From Pardosa pseudoannulata (lineage: Eukaryota; Arthropoda; Arachnida; Araneae; Lycosidae): DNA of 64,000 bases. The translations under genes were made by a program, and so were the position numbers. The notes beneath the pieces are model-generated. The model had not been told where the DNA came from and did no database searches. It worked only from the letters and a program-made list of their open reading frames with translations. Of the stretch, positions 11,101-23,388 are shown in pieces (the stretch's first letter is position 1; the number at the start of each line of letters is the position of its first letter). The stretch lies in the NCBI GenBank assembly GCA_032207245.1, contig CM063502.1, positions 110,199,453 to 110,263,452 of the forward strand, read 5' to 3'.

Positions 11101-14100
11101 TGAGCAGAATAGATAAAATCTGCAGTATTTTCAATATGTATAGTTTCAATATCATATAATGTTAGAAAATTTCATTCTTTCTAGTAAGAGTCACTATGAG
11201 TTTAAACTTTTTGTGATTTTCAGGATGATGAATTTAAGTATCATCATCACATTCAGAACTAGATGATATAAATGAAATAAAGTTTTTATCTATTGATTCT
11301 CAATCTACTTTAGATGACTCACTGACTTCAGATTCATTATCACACAATTCTCTGATAGACACTGTTGTTTCTTCTGGTTTAAGTCCCTCTTTACATGACA
11401 TTTTGAAAGATATTTGAAATTATTTGAAATGGTCAAACATAAAGAAGGGTTCATGAAATATCTAATGGTTATAATAAGTAATTATGTATACATTATTTTA
11501 GCAACATAGGAATCTGAAAGCCAGGTTTGCGTAAGTCAAATTGTACCATAGTAAACAAACTTTGTGGTGACCTGATGTCAGAAAATAACATTCAAAGAAA
11601 CATGATCTTTAATCCTTATATAAAAAATTAAAATAATTCACACAATAGCATGAAATTTGAAATACAGTATATGAAATTTTTGCTGTGTCAAATCAACACC
11701 AAATTGCCATTGTAGGTAAGTATGTTGAATCCCTGATCCAGTCTAAGCTATCCAAATGATTGGCATTATAGGTAAATTGACCATTTATTGGTCAATTTAC
11801 CTATAAATTTACCTATAAATGAGTTTAAATTATGCTAATATCTCAAAAATTTATCTATAAATTTTCTGAAATATTGAATAAAAGTGGAGGGAAACCAAAA
11901 TAATTCTTTAGAAATATATGATTTCATAAAACAGTTTACATGCCTAAGTGTTGAAATCATACTGCTTGACATCTGGTGTTAAGCAGTAGGTCTCAGTCTT
12001 ACTAGCCGTCATGTGACAGAAAATTAGACCATAGCACACCAAGCCAAACCCAAATACTGCTTGTAAAATTATGCAGATAGGTACAGTGTATAGCAAGGGT
12101 GGCCAACCTGTGGCTCACAAGTCACATGCAGCTCTTTGAAGAATTATTTGTGGCTCTCGATAAATGTACCCAAGTTCCTTTTCATTTTTTGTTATATTTA
12201 AAAAAAAAATATATATTACAGCTGATGGAGCTCCGGCAGTGCTGGGTAAAAAAATTGGTCTTATTGTCCTTTTAAAAGAAGATTCTCAAATTCCACATTT
12301 AAGACCGACTTACTGCATAATTCACCAAGAACATCTCATTACAAAATATTTAAAGTATCCTGATGTTATGAAAATAGTATAACACATTGTAAATTACACT
12401 TGCATGAGTGCAAAAAATCGACACTTAAAAATTTCCTTGAAAAATTAAAGGATATAGAACTTCTAAATGATATTCCTTAAATATAATTTTTATTAAAAAT
12501 TTTTTTTATTACCTTTTTTGCATACCTTTTAAATACTTATTTAATTGCAGCTCGTAAAAATTTCAAATTTTGAAAAATGGCTCGGGCTATCAAGGAGCTT
12601 TGCCCCCCTGGTATATAGTATAGTATGTGATACAATACAGTATGTAAATAAGTGCATACATTCAAGATTGGCTTATATGAGAGAAACTTAGTGTAAAATT
12701 TTAAGTGAAAAAGCAATGAAAACGAATAAACAGAAAAAAAGTATCAAAAGTAGGAATTGTTTAGAATTCCATTTCTGGTGTCTGTTTGCAGAGCATACCT
12801 CTTAATTAAATTGCTATATCTTGACTTACAATGGTTGTAAAACCAAAATTCAAACTGTATTCAAAACCTAAAACATTTTTAATTTTTAAATGCAAACAAT
12901 AAAAAATGGAATTTTTGTTTGAAAAATTAGTTTTTATGATGGCAAGCCCCTTAAATAAAGTCTTGTATCTTTAAGCAAATACAGTCAAACCCTGATTTAG
13001 TGCTATCCAGAAATATTGTTAATCCTCTTAAATCATATGTGGGTATGAACAAATCTTGTGCATGGACTTATAATATAAATCTATTAAAAGGGCTAACTGA
13101 TATTTTCTAGTAAAAAAGAGCATGTGTGACATTTTCTAAGAATTTGTTTCATTCTTATCAAAGCTATTAAATCATTTCTATTTATAGTGTTTGTAAACTT
13201 AGTATTTGATAGCACTATATTAAGCTCCAATAATTGGTTTTAATAAGGCTTTAAAAAATTTCTCTTCTTTAACTATTGGCAAACACCTGCTATATCTTGT
13301 TGATAACTTTTATTATTTACTGCCATGATTTTTTTTTTTAATACTTTAATTGGCAAATTTTTCTCTTTGCTTATATATGTTTATAAATTCTCAATTTTTT
13401 GATATCAAGAGAATCTAATAAAATAGTTTTCTCTGTACTAACATTATACAAAGGATATTGTAAAATTGGTTATATGCTAACTCTAATGATCTGTAAAACT
13501 GATAGACAAAATCTTATTGCCAACATGCCACTAAGATTCTTTTTGGGAGCCATGTTATTGACAAATACACACATTTTAGGATATTGATTAGATCTACCTC
13601 ACACAGTTTCAAAATTGAAATTCCTCACAGAAGTTAATGAATGGATAAAATCCTTTATTCTTTTATATCACCATAATGCTGTTAATGGAGTGAATTTCTA
13701 CAATTGTTTAGTTTTTGTTAATAAAGTCAAGATGAGCAAATACTTAGTTATAAAATATGAAGTTGAAAAAAGTAGTAAGAAATAGAAATCTGAAAGTAAT
13801 ATTTTAATTTCCACTCTTAAGAAATTGATTAAATAAAGAAAAAACTATATTGGAATTCTAATGCATGTTTATATGAATAAATGTATGTATATCTAATTTT
13901 CTCATATCTATAGTCTAAAAAAGCAAGTACATTTTATTGATATACATAGAATCACAATTCAGTATACCATAAAACTTGACTTAGCATTTAGTTGTTACCC
14001 AAACAGCGACTGGTTCTAAATCAGTATTTCACTATAGTTCATTTTATAACTGCATATTTGCATATCAATAAAAAATGTGAAGGTGCACATCAGTTATATT

Positions 14101-16282
14101 AATAGTATCTGAATTAATAATTATCCATTAATTTTATCTTAAAAATACACACAAAAAAGTAATTTTTAGCTTTGTATGTTTATATTTAACCTTGAATGTA
14201 TCATTTCCCTCTTCCTATTTAGTTTTTATTTTATTGTTAGTGTTTTTCAATAGTAATTAAGATTAGGAGTGGTATTTACTTGCACAGAGTCACTAAATTA
14301 CTATTTAGCATGGGAAGATCCATTTATTTCAAGTAATATAAACTATGATATAATCTGTTTATAGGGCTAATAATTAATTATATTAACGATTAAAATGTAG
14401 TATTGTAAAAAATCAATTTATTGATCTAAATTTACTTCTAAAATATGTTTGTATATGATATTTCAGGTCACAACTTTGAATTGCAAATTCGTTCAGACTG
14501 CTCCAAAGTATCTTTGAAGGATATTGAAGGTGATCTGAAAAATGGGGTAAGATAGGGTCTTTATTATTTTATTTAAAAAATGACCATAAAGATTATGATA
14601 ACATTCTAATAAATTTGTAAGAGTTTACCTTAATAATATTTTTAACAAATTTTTAAAAATGTAAGATTATAGTTAATGCTTATTACTGTCACATTTCTAC
14701 ATGGTTATATTTAACATACCTAAATTTCTTAGTACTTATTACAAATATATCTTGAAAAAGAGAATTAAATATCAGTTGTTTGAAGGATGATAATAAGGGA
14801 ATTCTTCATTCAGTCATTAGTTTATGGAAATAATCATTTATACTTTGATTAAACTTTAAAGTAGAGATTACCCAAGTTGCTTTTAGTAGCTGTTAGGATA
14901 TTAAGGATATCCAGTTGGAAATTTTCTATTTTTATAGCAACTTTTAAAAAATATTTTTGTCCACGATAACCATCAACAATTCTTTTGTTAGATTATCCTA
15001 ACAGTAGATCATTATATTGAAATTCTCTAATGTTTTTCTCTGCAGTATGAATTGTTTTATTTTCTATGGTACAGAAAGTTGATACTGCCTTGAATATTTG
15101 CTGGAAAACAAGCTTACTTACTGTTTAATTCTTAATCTCATGTTTATGTGTCCTTTAAAATGAACTATATATATAAACTTACAGGTTTTCATAAATAACT
15201 TTTATTATTTCCAGAGTAATGTTAATTTCCTCTATCATAGAGGGATTATAGAATAGAAACTATATATATATATATATATATATGTGATTAAATGTTTGAC
15301 TAGTGCTTTTATGTTCTACTAAGGCCACAGAGAGATAATTCTTTATGCATTTCCTTATTGCCAATACATATTAATTTTTCTTAGCTAAGGTTCTTGCACT
15401 AACTGGTTGTTCGTTGTTGAGTATTTACTGTGATAGCAATTGTTATGAATACCTAATATACTCTATTATCAGCTTAGTATTAAAAAAGTTTTTATTGTAT
15501 TTCACAGTTTACAATTTTCTTTTAAATTAAACTATCTGTATACTAAAATATGTTCAAAAGATATTTTTATATCCTACTTTCATATGACTTAAATCTGCTG
15601 GTGATGTGGTAGTGTAACAAAATTCCCATTTCTGTTTTAGTGTTAAACCTTAGAATATCAAGGTTTGAGACAGAAAGGTGTATGTAAAAGTATTTTTAAT
15701 CATACTTAATCATACTTTTAATTATAGTAACAAATTGAGAATGTTATAAATAAGGATAACATAAAGGCAAAAATATAAGTTTGTTAGAACCAGAATCAAA
15801 TTAGAAGTCCCACATTGAATGCTTTTATCAACAAAAGTGATATTCATTGTTTATTTCATATATGGGTTTGACAGCAAAAGGGTTAATTAATTCTTAACTT
15901 GTTATTTAATTCTTGATGCTCAAAAAACATGCATAGACTTGTATTATTGCTATAAAAATTTATAGGATTTATCTTTGTTTTCCTGTATGGTATAAGCTTG
16001 AATATTTACTTGTCTTGTAAATACACATTTCAATATTCTGAAAAAAAAAACTGGTTTATATGAAATTAAAAAAATCAGAACAATAAAGGATGACTTCTAA
16101 ATAAGAGAATCATTTTGGTATTCTTGATATTATTTTACTGCTTATGTGACCTTCACAAGTGAACTACTGAACTACCAGTACTACTGAAAACTAATATTTT
16201 TTGTCTGATTTTCATTTCAAAAACTTAAAAAGTAAATTTATTATCTGCAAATAAAGGTTTTTGGAGTTATATATTGTCTTTG

Positions 16283-16357
<75 letters not shown>

Positions 16358-19300
16358 CTGTTTAATACTTTTCATTTAAAAAGAATGAATTTATATATGA
16401 TAATTATGTTTTATTTTTAGTACATGTGACAGAATTAAAAATATTTATTTTTAAAATTAAATATTGCTTTATACCCTCTTGAGTTATCTGATTTTAGATT
16501 AGTAAGATATATATTTCATCTTTGCCCCCTAGTTTCTACTCCAAGCAATACACTGATATTCTGATATTTTCATTTTAAAAGTTCTTTAATTTAAACTGAA
16601 AACTGTCATATACTTAATGCTAAACACTTGAAGAATAAGACATCAAATAGAAACTATGATTATATTACAAAAATATGTCTCATAACACAAACTGTAATGT
16701 GTTGCAAAATTATGATTATAAAAATAACCTTTAGATGCTTAATTAAACAACAATGATTCATCATCCCCTTCTATTGTCATGACTCCTAATGTTAGTCTAT
16801 AGTTACTGATACTACAGGAAGTTCTTGGTCAGTTTCTGTGATGTGTGAGGTTTGATATAATAGTTTTCTGGATAGCTTTGATTTTTATTTTAACAGATAT
16901 TCTGGAGGTGACTAGTTTTAATGCTTTTGAAGTTTTGCAAAGTCTTTTAGTAAGATTTAATGTCTTAAGAAATATACAAAACACTGGCTTGCTCTGAGGG
17001 TCTGTCAAACTCTTTACTCTTCAACCAAGAGTTTCACCACTGCTGCATCAAACCTATATTTAGAATCTTCTTATGTATTGATTATTCAATACTTTCCAAA
17101 TTTGGTGGGAGGTCATGCATCAGTCTTCATTAGCTTCAACACAAGTAAATAAAACATGTTTTAATGACATTATTTAACACAACTATATGGTCAGAAATAT
17201 TCTTTTAAAATTCTTCTAAACTTTAGACCCATCTGACAGTTCCTTATAAGTTTAGTATCTTTATGAAATATTAATGTAATTTATAGAAAAGACTTTATTA
17301 TACTTAAATTTTAACAATATGTGAATATACTTTATCTTTACCTTTGAGATGGCTGGGGATACTTACTCTCCTTGAAGAATATGAATTGAATGATATTATC
17401 TCATCATCAATCAAACTGTAGCACCTTTGTATCCAATACCAAGTAGTGTTAGTTGAAACATCAAGAGGTTATATAATCAAATTGATTTCATTCATATTTG
17501 TTGACAGGACTCTAGAGTTTAAAGTAATAATAGCATCAATAAGATAAATTGCCTACTTTGTATTGTGGGATAGTAATTTGAGTATGTGGCTAAAATTTCC
17601 CATAAAAAAAGCTTGCAGCAGAATTTTTATTTAAAACATATAGTGTTTTTTTCATATTAATAAATATTACATGAATGTAAAATGTAATGAATAATTAAAA
17701 AACACGTCCACATAGGTTCAAAATGTTGAAATATATAAGTTAAAAAAATCTGTATGTCAAACATGGGTCAAACAACCATAGAGGATGTAGTTAAAAATAT
17801 TTGTTAATTTAACTATCACTGAAAACTCTTTCATGAGTGGTGTGTTGTCTAGATGTGAAGAAATATAATTCAACAAAAATACTATACACAAGTAAAAGTT
17901 CTAAAATTTAAATCTACTTTCTAATTCTTTGGAAATTATGCCATGTAATAGCTAATATTTGATTTATCTCCATTTAAAAATCATCAGTACTATTTAAATG
18001 TGTTCATATTAAATATAATGAAATTAAAAAAAATAAATAATCACATGGTTCAAAATTTAATATATAGTTAAAAAATCTGTATGTCAAACTTCAAAATAGG
18101 GATTAGTTAATATTTGTTAATTTAATATCACTGAAAACTCTTTCATTGAGTGAGTGTTAGAATATAATTCAACAAAAATACTATACACAAGTAAAAGTTC
18201 TAAAATTTCCAATCTAAATCTCCCATCCTCTAATTCTTTGGAACCAATTATGCCAAATTTGTAGTGGGAAAACAGCTTTTACCATTATTTATTTATTCCA
18301 TCAATCATATTATTATTTAAATGTCTTTTTTATAATTATATTAAAAGTTTTTAGAAACTTTTTCAAACTTCAACCTCAAACAGAAACTGTTTCAATACAT
18401 CTTATTTAGTACGAGTTCTTAGTTAAAAATGTTATAGATATTTATGTTGATTTTTAGAACAAAAATCATATTTTTTGATTAGTATATAAAATATATATAT
18501 TAGATCTATATCTTTGTCCCAATTACTGTTTAGAAGTAATACTAGGATAAGCATTTCAGTATTCTATATACATTTTTAACACATTTTCTCCTGAACTCAT
18601 TGTCATATATGTGGATCACATAGTGGTGTGTAATGGGCAGTAAATTTGTTAAGATTTAAAAATTGGTATTGTTTTATTTTAATAACAGATAAGGAATGTT
18701 TGATCACTTACACATATGTTTTACTGAAATATGTGATTAGAATTAATTATTATTAAATAGTTATGGATGTTTGGTATGTAAATTTTGTTTCATTTTTTAT
18801 TTTCCTTGTTATATTCTAGAAATTTCCATGGAGAGCTGTTGAATATCCAGATGCAGAACCATGGTCAAAAATTGTACCCCTGCAAACAGTAGATAATACT
18901 CGTTTCAAGGTATTTTAATTTACTTCCTCATTATTATCTGTGATAAAAGCATATTTTAAACTATTGATTTACAGTTGAATCTATCGCAAATATCAAAAAG
19001 AGTAAAAAATATTCAAGATAGACTGGTTTAGGGGATGAGGATTTTATAATTTTAAGTGGTATATATATATTTTTTTATAGAAGTGTACATTTTTCAAGCT
19101 GTAATTATTTCTAATAAATAAAATAAATATTTAATAAACAAAATATAAATATAATACAATAAATTTGATACCTCAATACAAAATAACCGTTAATACAATT
19201 TGAAACTAGGTATTATTTTTTTTTTACAATTTCCCTTAATATTTTAATGACTGAGAAACCCTCCTGGCCAATGAATGCCCCTTTTCAAGTTCAGAAAGTG

Positions 19301-22300
19301 TTGTGTATTAAAACTGAGGCAGTATAAGGCTATATACATTTATTTACATGCTGCAAAAACTATACATACTGGAACAGTAGAACAGAAAATACGCAAACAT
19401 GCCAAAATGCTCTGACAGCGCCATCTAGCATATACAATCTCCCACACTAAATTTTACATATTAGAACTTCTTCTGAAATTAGATTTGTTTCTGGATCTTG
19501 AAACTTTGTGTTCATCTTCTAGGGTTTTATTAGAAAAGGTTTTCAATAATTCCTGATTATTTAATTTTGAAGCTTCATAAGCCAATGATCAATCCTCAGC
19601 CTCATTGAATGTTAAATCACAAATTAATAGAAGTTGCTCTTGAATGTTATCGTCCTTTAACCCACAAATAAATTGAACTCTTAAAAACAAATTTGAAACT
19701 GAATTTTGACATTCACAAGTGAAATCACACATAGAAGTAAATTTATGAAGAGCAGCAACATAGTTTGAAATGCTTTCATTTTTGTGTTGAAAATGGGATA
19801 AGAACCTATGTTGTTTGATAATAACATTAGGTTTTGGACATAGATGTTTTTCTAAGACAGATATAATATTGTACTTTAAATCGTTTGTAGATTTGGGAGA
19901 AATTAAAGAGCATAATAAATTGTAATGCTAAGAACCAATACAGTTCTGGAGCATTTTTGAACAAAAGTCTTTATTGTTGAATACATTTTTAATTAAAAAA
20001 TTTTTTCAAATTGTTCTTTGTACTGAATAAAGGTTTCTAAAGATGAATCAAATTGTTCAAAATTACTCAGAAATGTCACAGTACCTGAGTTTTTGGCAGC
20101 AGACCTCCCTTTTGATTCTGCATTTTGATGTGTATTTAATGGTGCAAGATGTTCATTACTTGTCATAATTGCCTGTAGAAGGAAATTGAGCAGCATCCAT
20201 GATTATTTTTTAAAATTTTAACTCATCGTCAATTTTGTTGTGTATTAAAACAGAGGCTGTGTAAGGCTATACGTGTTTGCTGCAAAAACTATATAGACTG
20301 GAACAATAGAACAGAAAATGGACACATGCCGGAATGCTCTGACAGCACCATATAGCTTATACATTACAGAAAGTTTCTTAACATTTGCATTGCTTTTTTT
20401 TGTATCAACTTTCATAATCAAAATCAACTTACACATCTTTTATTATTACTTTATCTGTTAAAATTCTAGACGTAGCTAGAGGGTCATCTACATTTAGGAA
20501 TTACTCCCAAAAATATGTTAATTAAAGGATTTTTTACAATGGCACTGACTCTTCATTCTATATTTCAATGTGAATGTCGTCAGTTTCTTGCATATTCTCA
20601 AACTCTTGCTTTTTACACTGAAATCCAGTATGAAGAAAAATATTTCTCATATATTCTACATTTTCCTCATTGCATCCAATATATTGATTTTTGGAAGCAA
20701 GTTTCCTTCTTTCATAGCACTCAAGAGCTTTATTCTGAATTACTTTCTATATATAACTTTAAAACTATAAAACTCAACGATAGACTAAATAGGACCATAC
20801 TCTTAATCTTTCAACCTGTAGATGAACTGTGTTGATACATTATTAAGCTTATCTTTGACTACATTTCAAAAGGTACAAAAGTATAAATGAAAATAAATTT
20901 GTGTACTTTAAATTGGCAACTTATGGCTTAATGGTATGAGACAATACAACAGTAGGCAGCTTTTGCTGGCAAAAAACATTTACTTTTTCTATTGCTGTAG
21001 GAAGGGTTTTTAAATTGGAGCAGCCTAAAGATGAGAAAAACTGCAAAATTTGCAAAAATTCTAAATGTCCTCACTCAGAGAGCATTCATCCCTTTCTAAT
21101 TCCAGAAATACTGGAATTGACTACTAGAGATAAAAATTTTGTCTTGCCTCTTGATCAAGGCATGCCCTCGAATTTGAGCGGTTACTTCAAGACAGAGGCT
21201 AAAAGGAGATAATCATGGATGTTTTCATACTTTGTTTGGTTTAAAAACCTTTTTGAATAATTTAGAGTGGTTGATTTGAGTTCTAGTTACAAATTCACTT
21301 TGGCCAATTTGACAGGATGCTAGTGAAAATGTTTCCTTTAAGGGGCTATATTAAGAGATTTTGTAGAAGTTATCTACATTTGTCTGTAGATTTAGTGTGA
21401 TACTTTATCCTTATGCATATGCAGATGTAACGAAAATTGTGCCAAACCAATTGCTTAAGTGGATGTTTAATTAGCATGCTAACTGCTTCAAAATGAATGT
21501 GGTGTAATCCAAATAAAATTTCCTTTCCATACCATAAGCTTTATATGCCAATTGATATATATTATATGCTAAATCTATAACATAAAAAAAAATACTAAAT
21601 TTCTATTTTTAGTTCTTGTTATAAACAAAATATTGGAAGGCATGACTTTGATAGATAATCCAGCATATTTATTATTATTTTATTTATTGTGATTTAACAC
21701 TAGAAAGGCAGCCTTTTCTATATACATAGAAAGACAAAGAGTGGTTACTTTGACCATTCTCTTCAAATGACTCAAAACCACATTTTTATCATAATTTGTT
21801 TCCTGCAACAAGTTTTTTAGTATATTCAGTTGTTAAATTTAATATTTACATGACATTATTTTTCTACTTCATTTATTACACACACACACAATATATTAAT
21901 ATATTATTCATGAAAATACAATATGTACATAATCTATTATTTATAAAATAAATTACTAAACTATAAAGCCCACTATACAAAAGAAATGTTTTGAACAAAT
22001 TTAAATAAATATCACATTTAATAATTACCTTTAAAAATAGTTTACTTACATTGTTTTTTTTACTGTCTCATTTTAAATACTTTTGTTTGTCACTTTGGTT
22101 TACATGAGCCACAGACTGACATTTTTCAGTGAGAACAAAGTTTGTTTTATTAAGGCATCAGTTAATTTGACTGCATTTTCTGCTTAAGATATTATTGTGA
22201 AAATTTGGCAGTTCTGTTGTTCCTGTATTGTTAAAAGCCTCTGTCGAATGACATATTGCATAATTTCCAACAATGTCATTAAAAGGTCTATTTTATTATT

Positions 22301-23320
22301 TTTTCTAATTATAGAAAACCATTCAGTAAATATTTTGATCTAAAACCAGTTACCAGCCAAAGTATGATCCTAAATTTATCAGTTTTTGAGACATATATTA
22401 TGTAAATTGGGAGAATACTATATTTAGAAATAGTTACTCATCTACCATTTTTTATTTCACTTGCTTTATAAGAAAATAAGTTTACTATAAGCTTGTGTGA
22501 AATTTCTGATGCTAAAGCAAATTTATCTGAAGTCTTTCAGATTTTCTTAAATTTAAATGAAATAGCAAATATTTAATAATATCTATTAAGCTATCGTAGG
22601 CCATTGTTTTGTGAAAAATTTCTAGACTGCATATCTTGAGACCACAAATTGTTTATTAAAATAGCTTCAGAAATAAATGATAATGCTTTTTTCAAAATAA
22701 ACAGTTTTATGTTTATACCTTTTCCATCCAAAATAACTAAAAAGGGAATGTAGAACACAACATTGGTTAAACTAATGGTTAAAGCTAAACATAACAGCCT
22801 TTCTAAATATATACACTTATAGTTTCAATAGTAATGAGTAAAAATAAACAGTTTTTATCTTTATGTTTTGTATAAATTATTTGGGAAAATCAGTGAACAA
22901 ATAGAAAATGAGAAAATAAACAAGGGAAACACAAGAGTTTGAAATTTGTTTCAAAAGGATTGTTCCCATCTTTCTAGTATTTAAGTATATTTGAAATATT
23001 GTAGTGTAACTTGTTTTATCCTTGTAGTCTTCAGGATGACAAATTTGAAACCTATCTAAACCTTTTCAAAACTTCTATTTTAGACATTATGTATTAATAG
23101 AATGTGTATAGTCTTTTAGACTTTAAAAATCAAAACTTCTTTTAAACAAAATATGTAAAATTATTTTCTCTAATAACAATCTCTTAACTATTGAAAAAAA
23201 AGATTTAAGTAATTCTGTATTAAATAAAAAAAAAATTAGTTTTATATTTCTTGGTTGTTTTCATTCACAATAACCATGAAAGGACATTTTTTTTTCAGCT
23301 TTACTAGAAGTATTTTATAT

Positions 23321-23388
<68 letters not shown>

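Larger units (their letters stand above)
9875..14466 (+). other. REV7 intron 3
   Basis: Contains an inverted SINE pair (10776-11032), a SINE tail (11976-12052), a 16-bp perfect hairpin (11768-11804) and a hAT element (12094-12610). No further coding sequence is recognised. Confidence 0.7.
14547..18819 (+). other. REV7 intron 4
   Basis: Two (TA)n tracts and a local duplication near 17.7-18.25 kb. Otherwise AT-rich, with no coding signal seen. Confidence 0.7.
19299..20368 (-). mobile_element. Internally deleted Ty3/Gypsy LTR retrotransposon
   Basis: Two similar ~135-bp LTRs (19299-19436 and 20236-20368) begin TGTTGTGTATTAAAAC and end in -ACA. The element is flanked by the 5-bp duplication GAAAG (19294-19298 and 20369-20373). 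On the - strand a primer-site-like GACGATGAG follows the 5' LTR, then gag remnants, then a purine tract (GTGTGGGAG) just before the 3' LTR. pol is absent. Confidence 0.82.
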
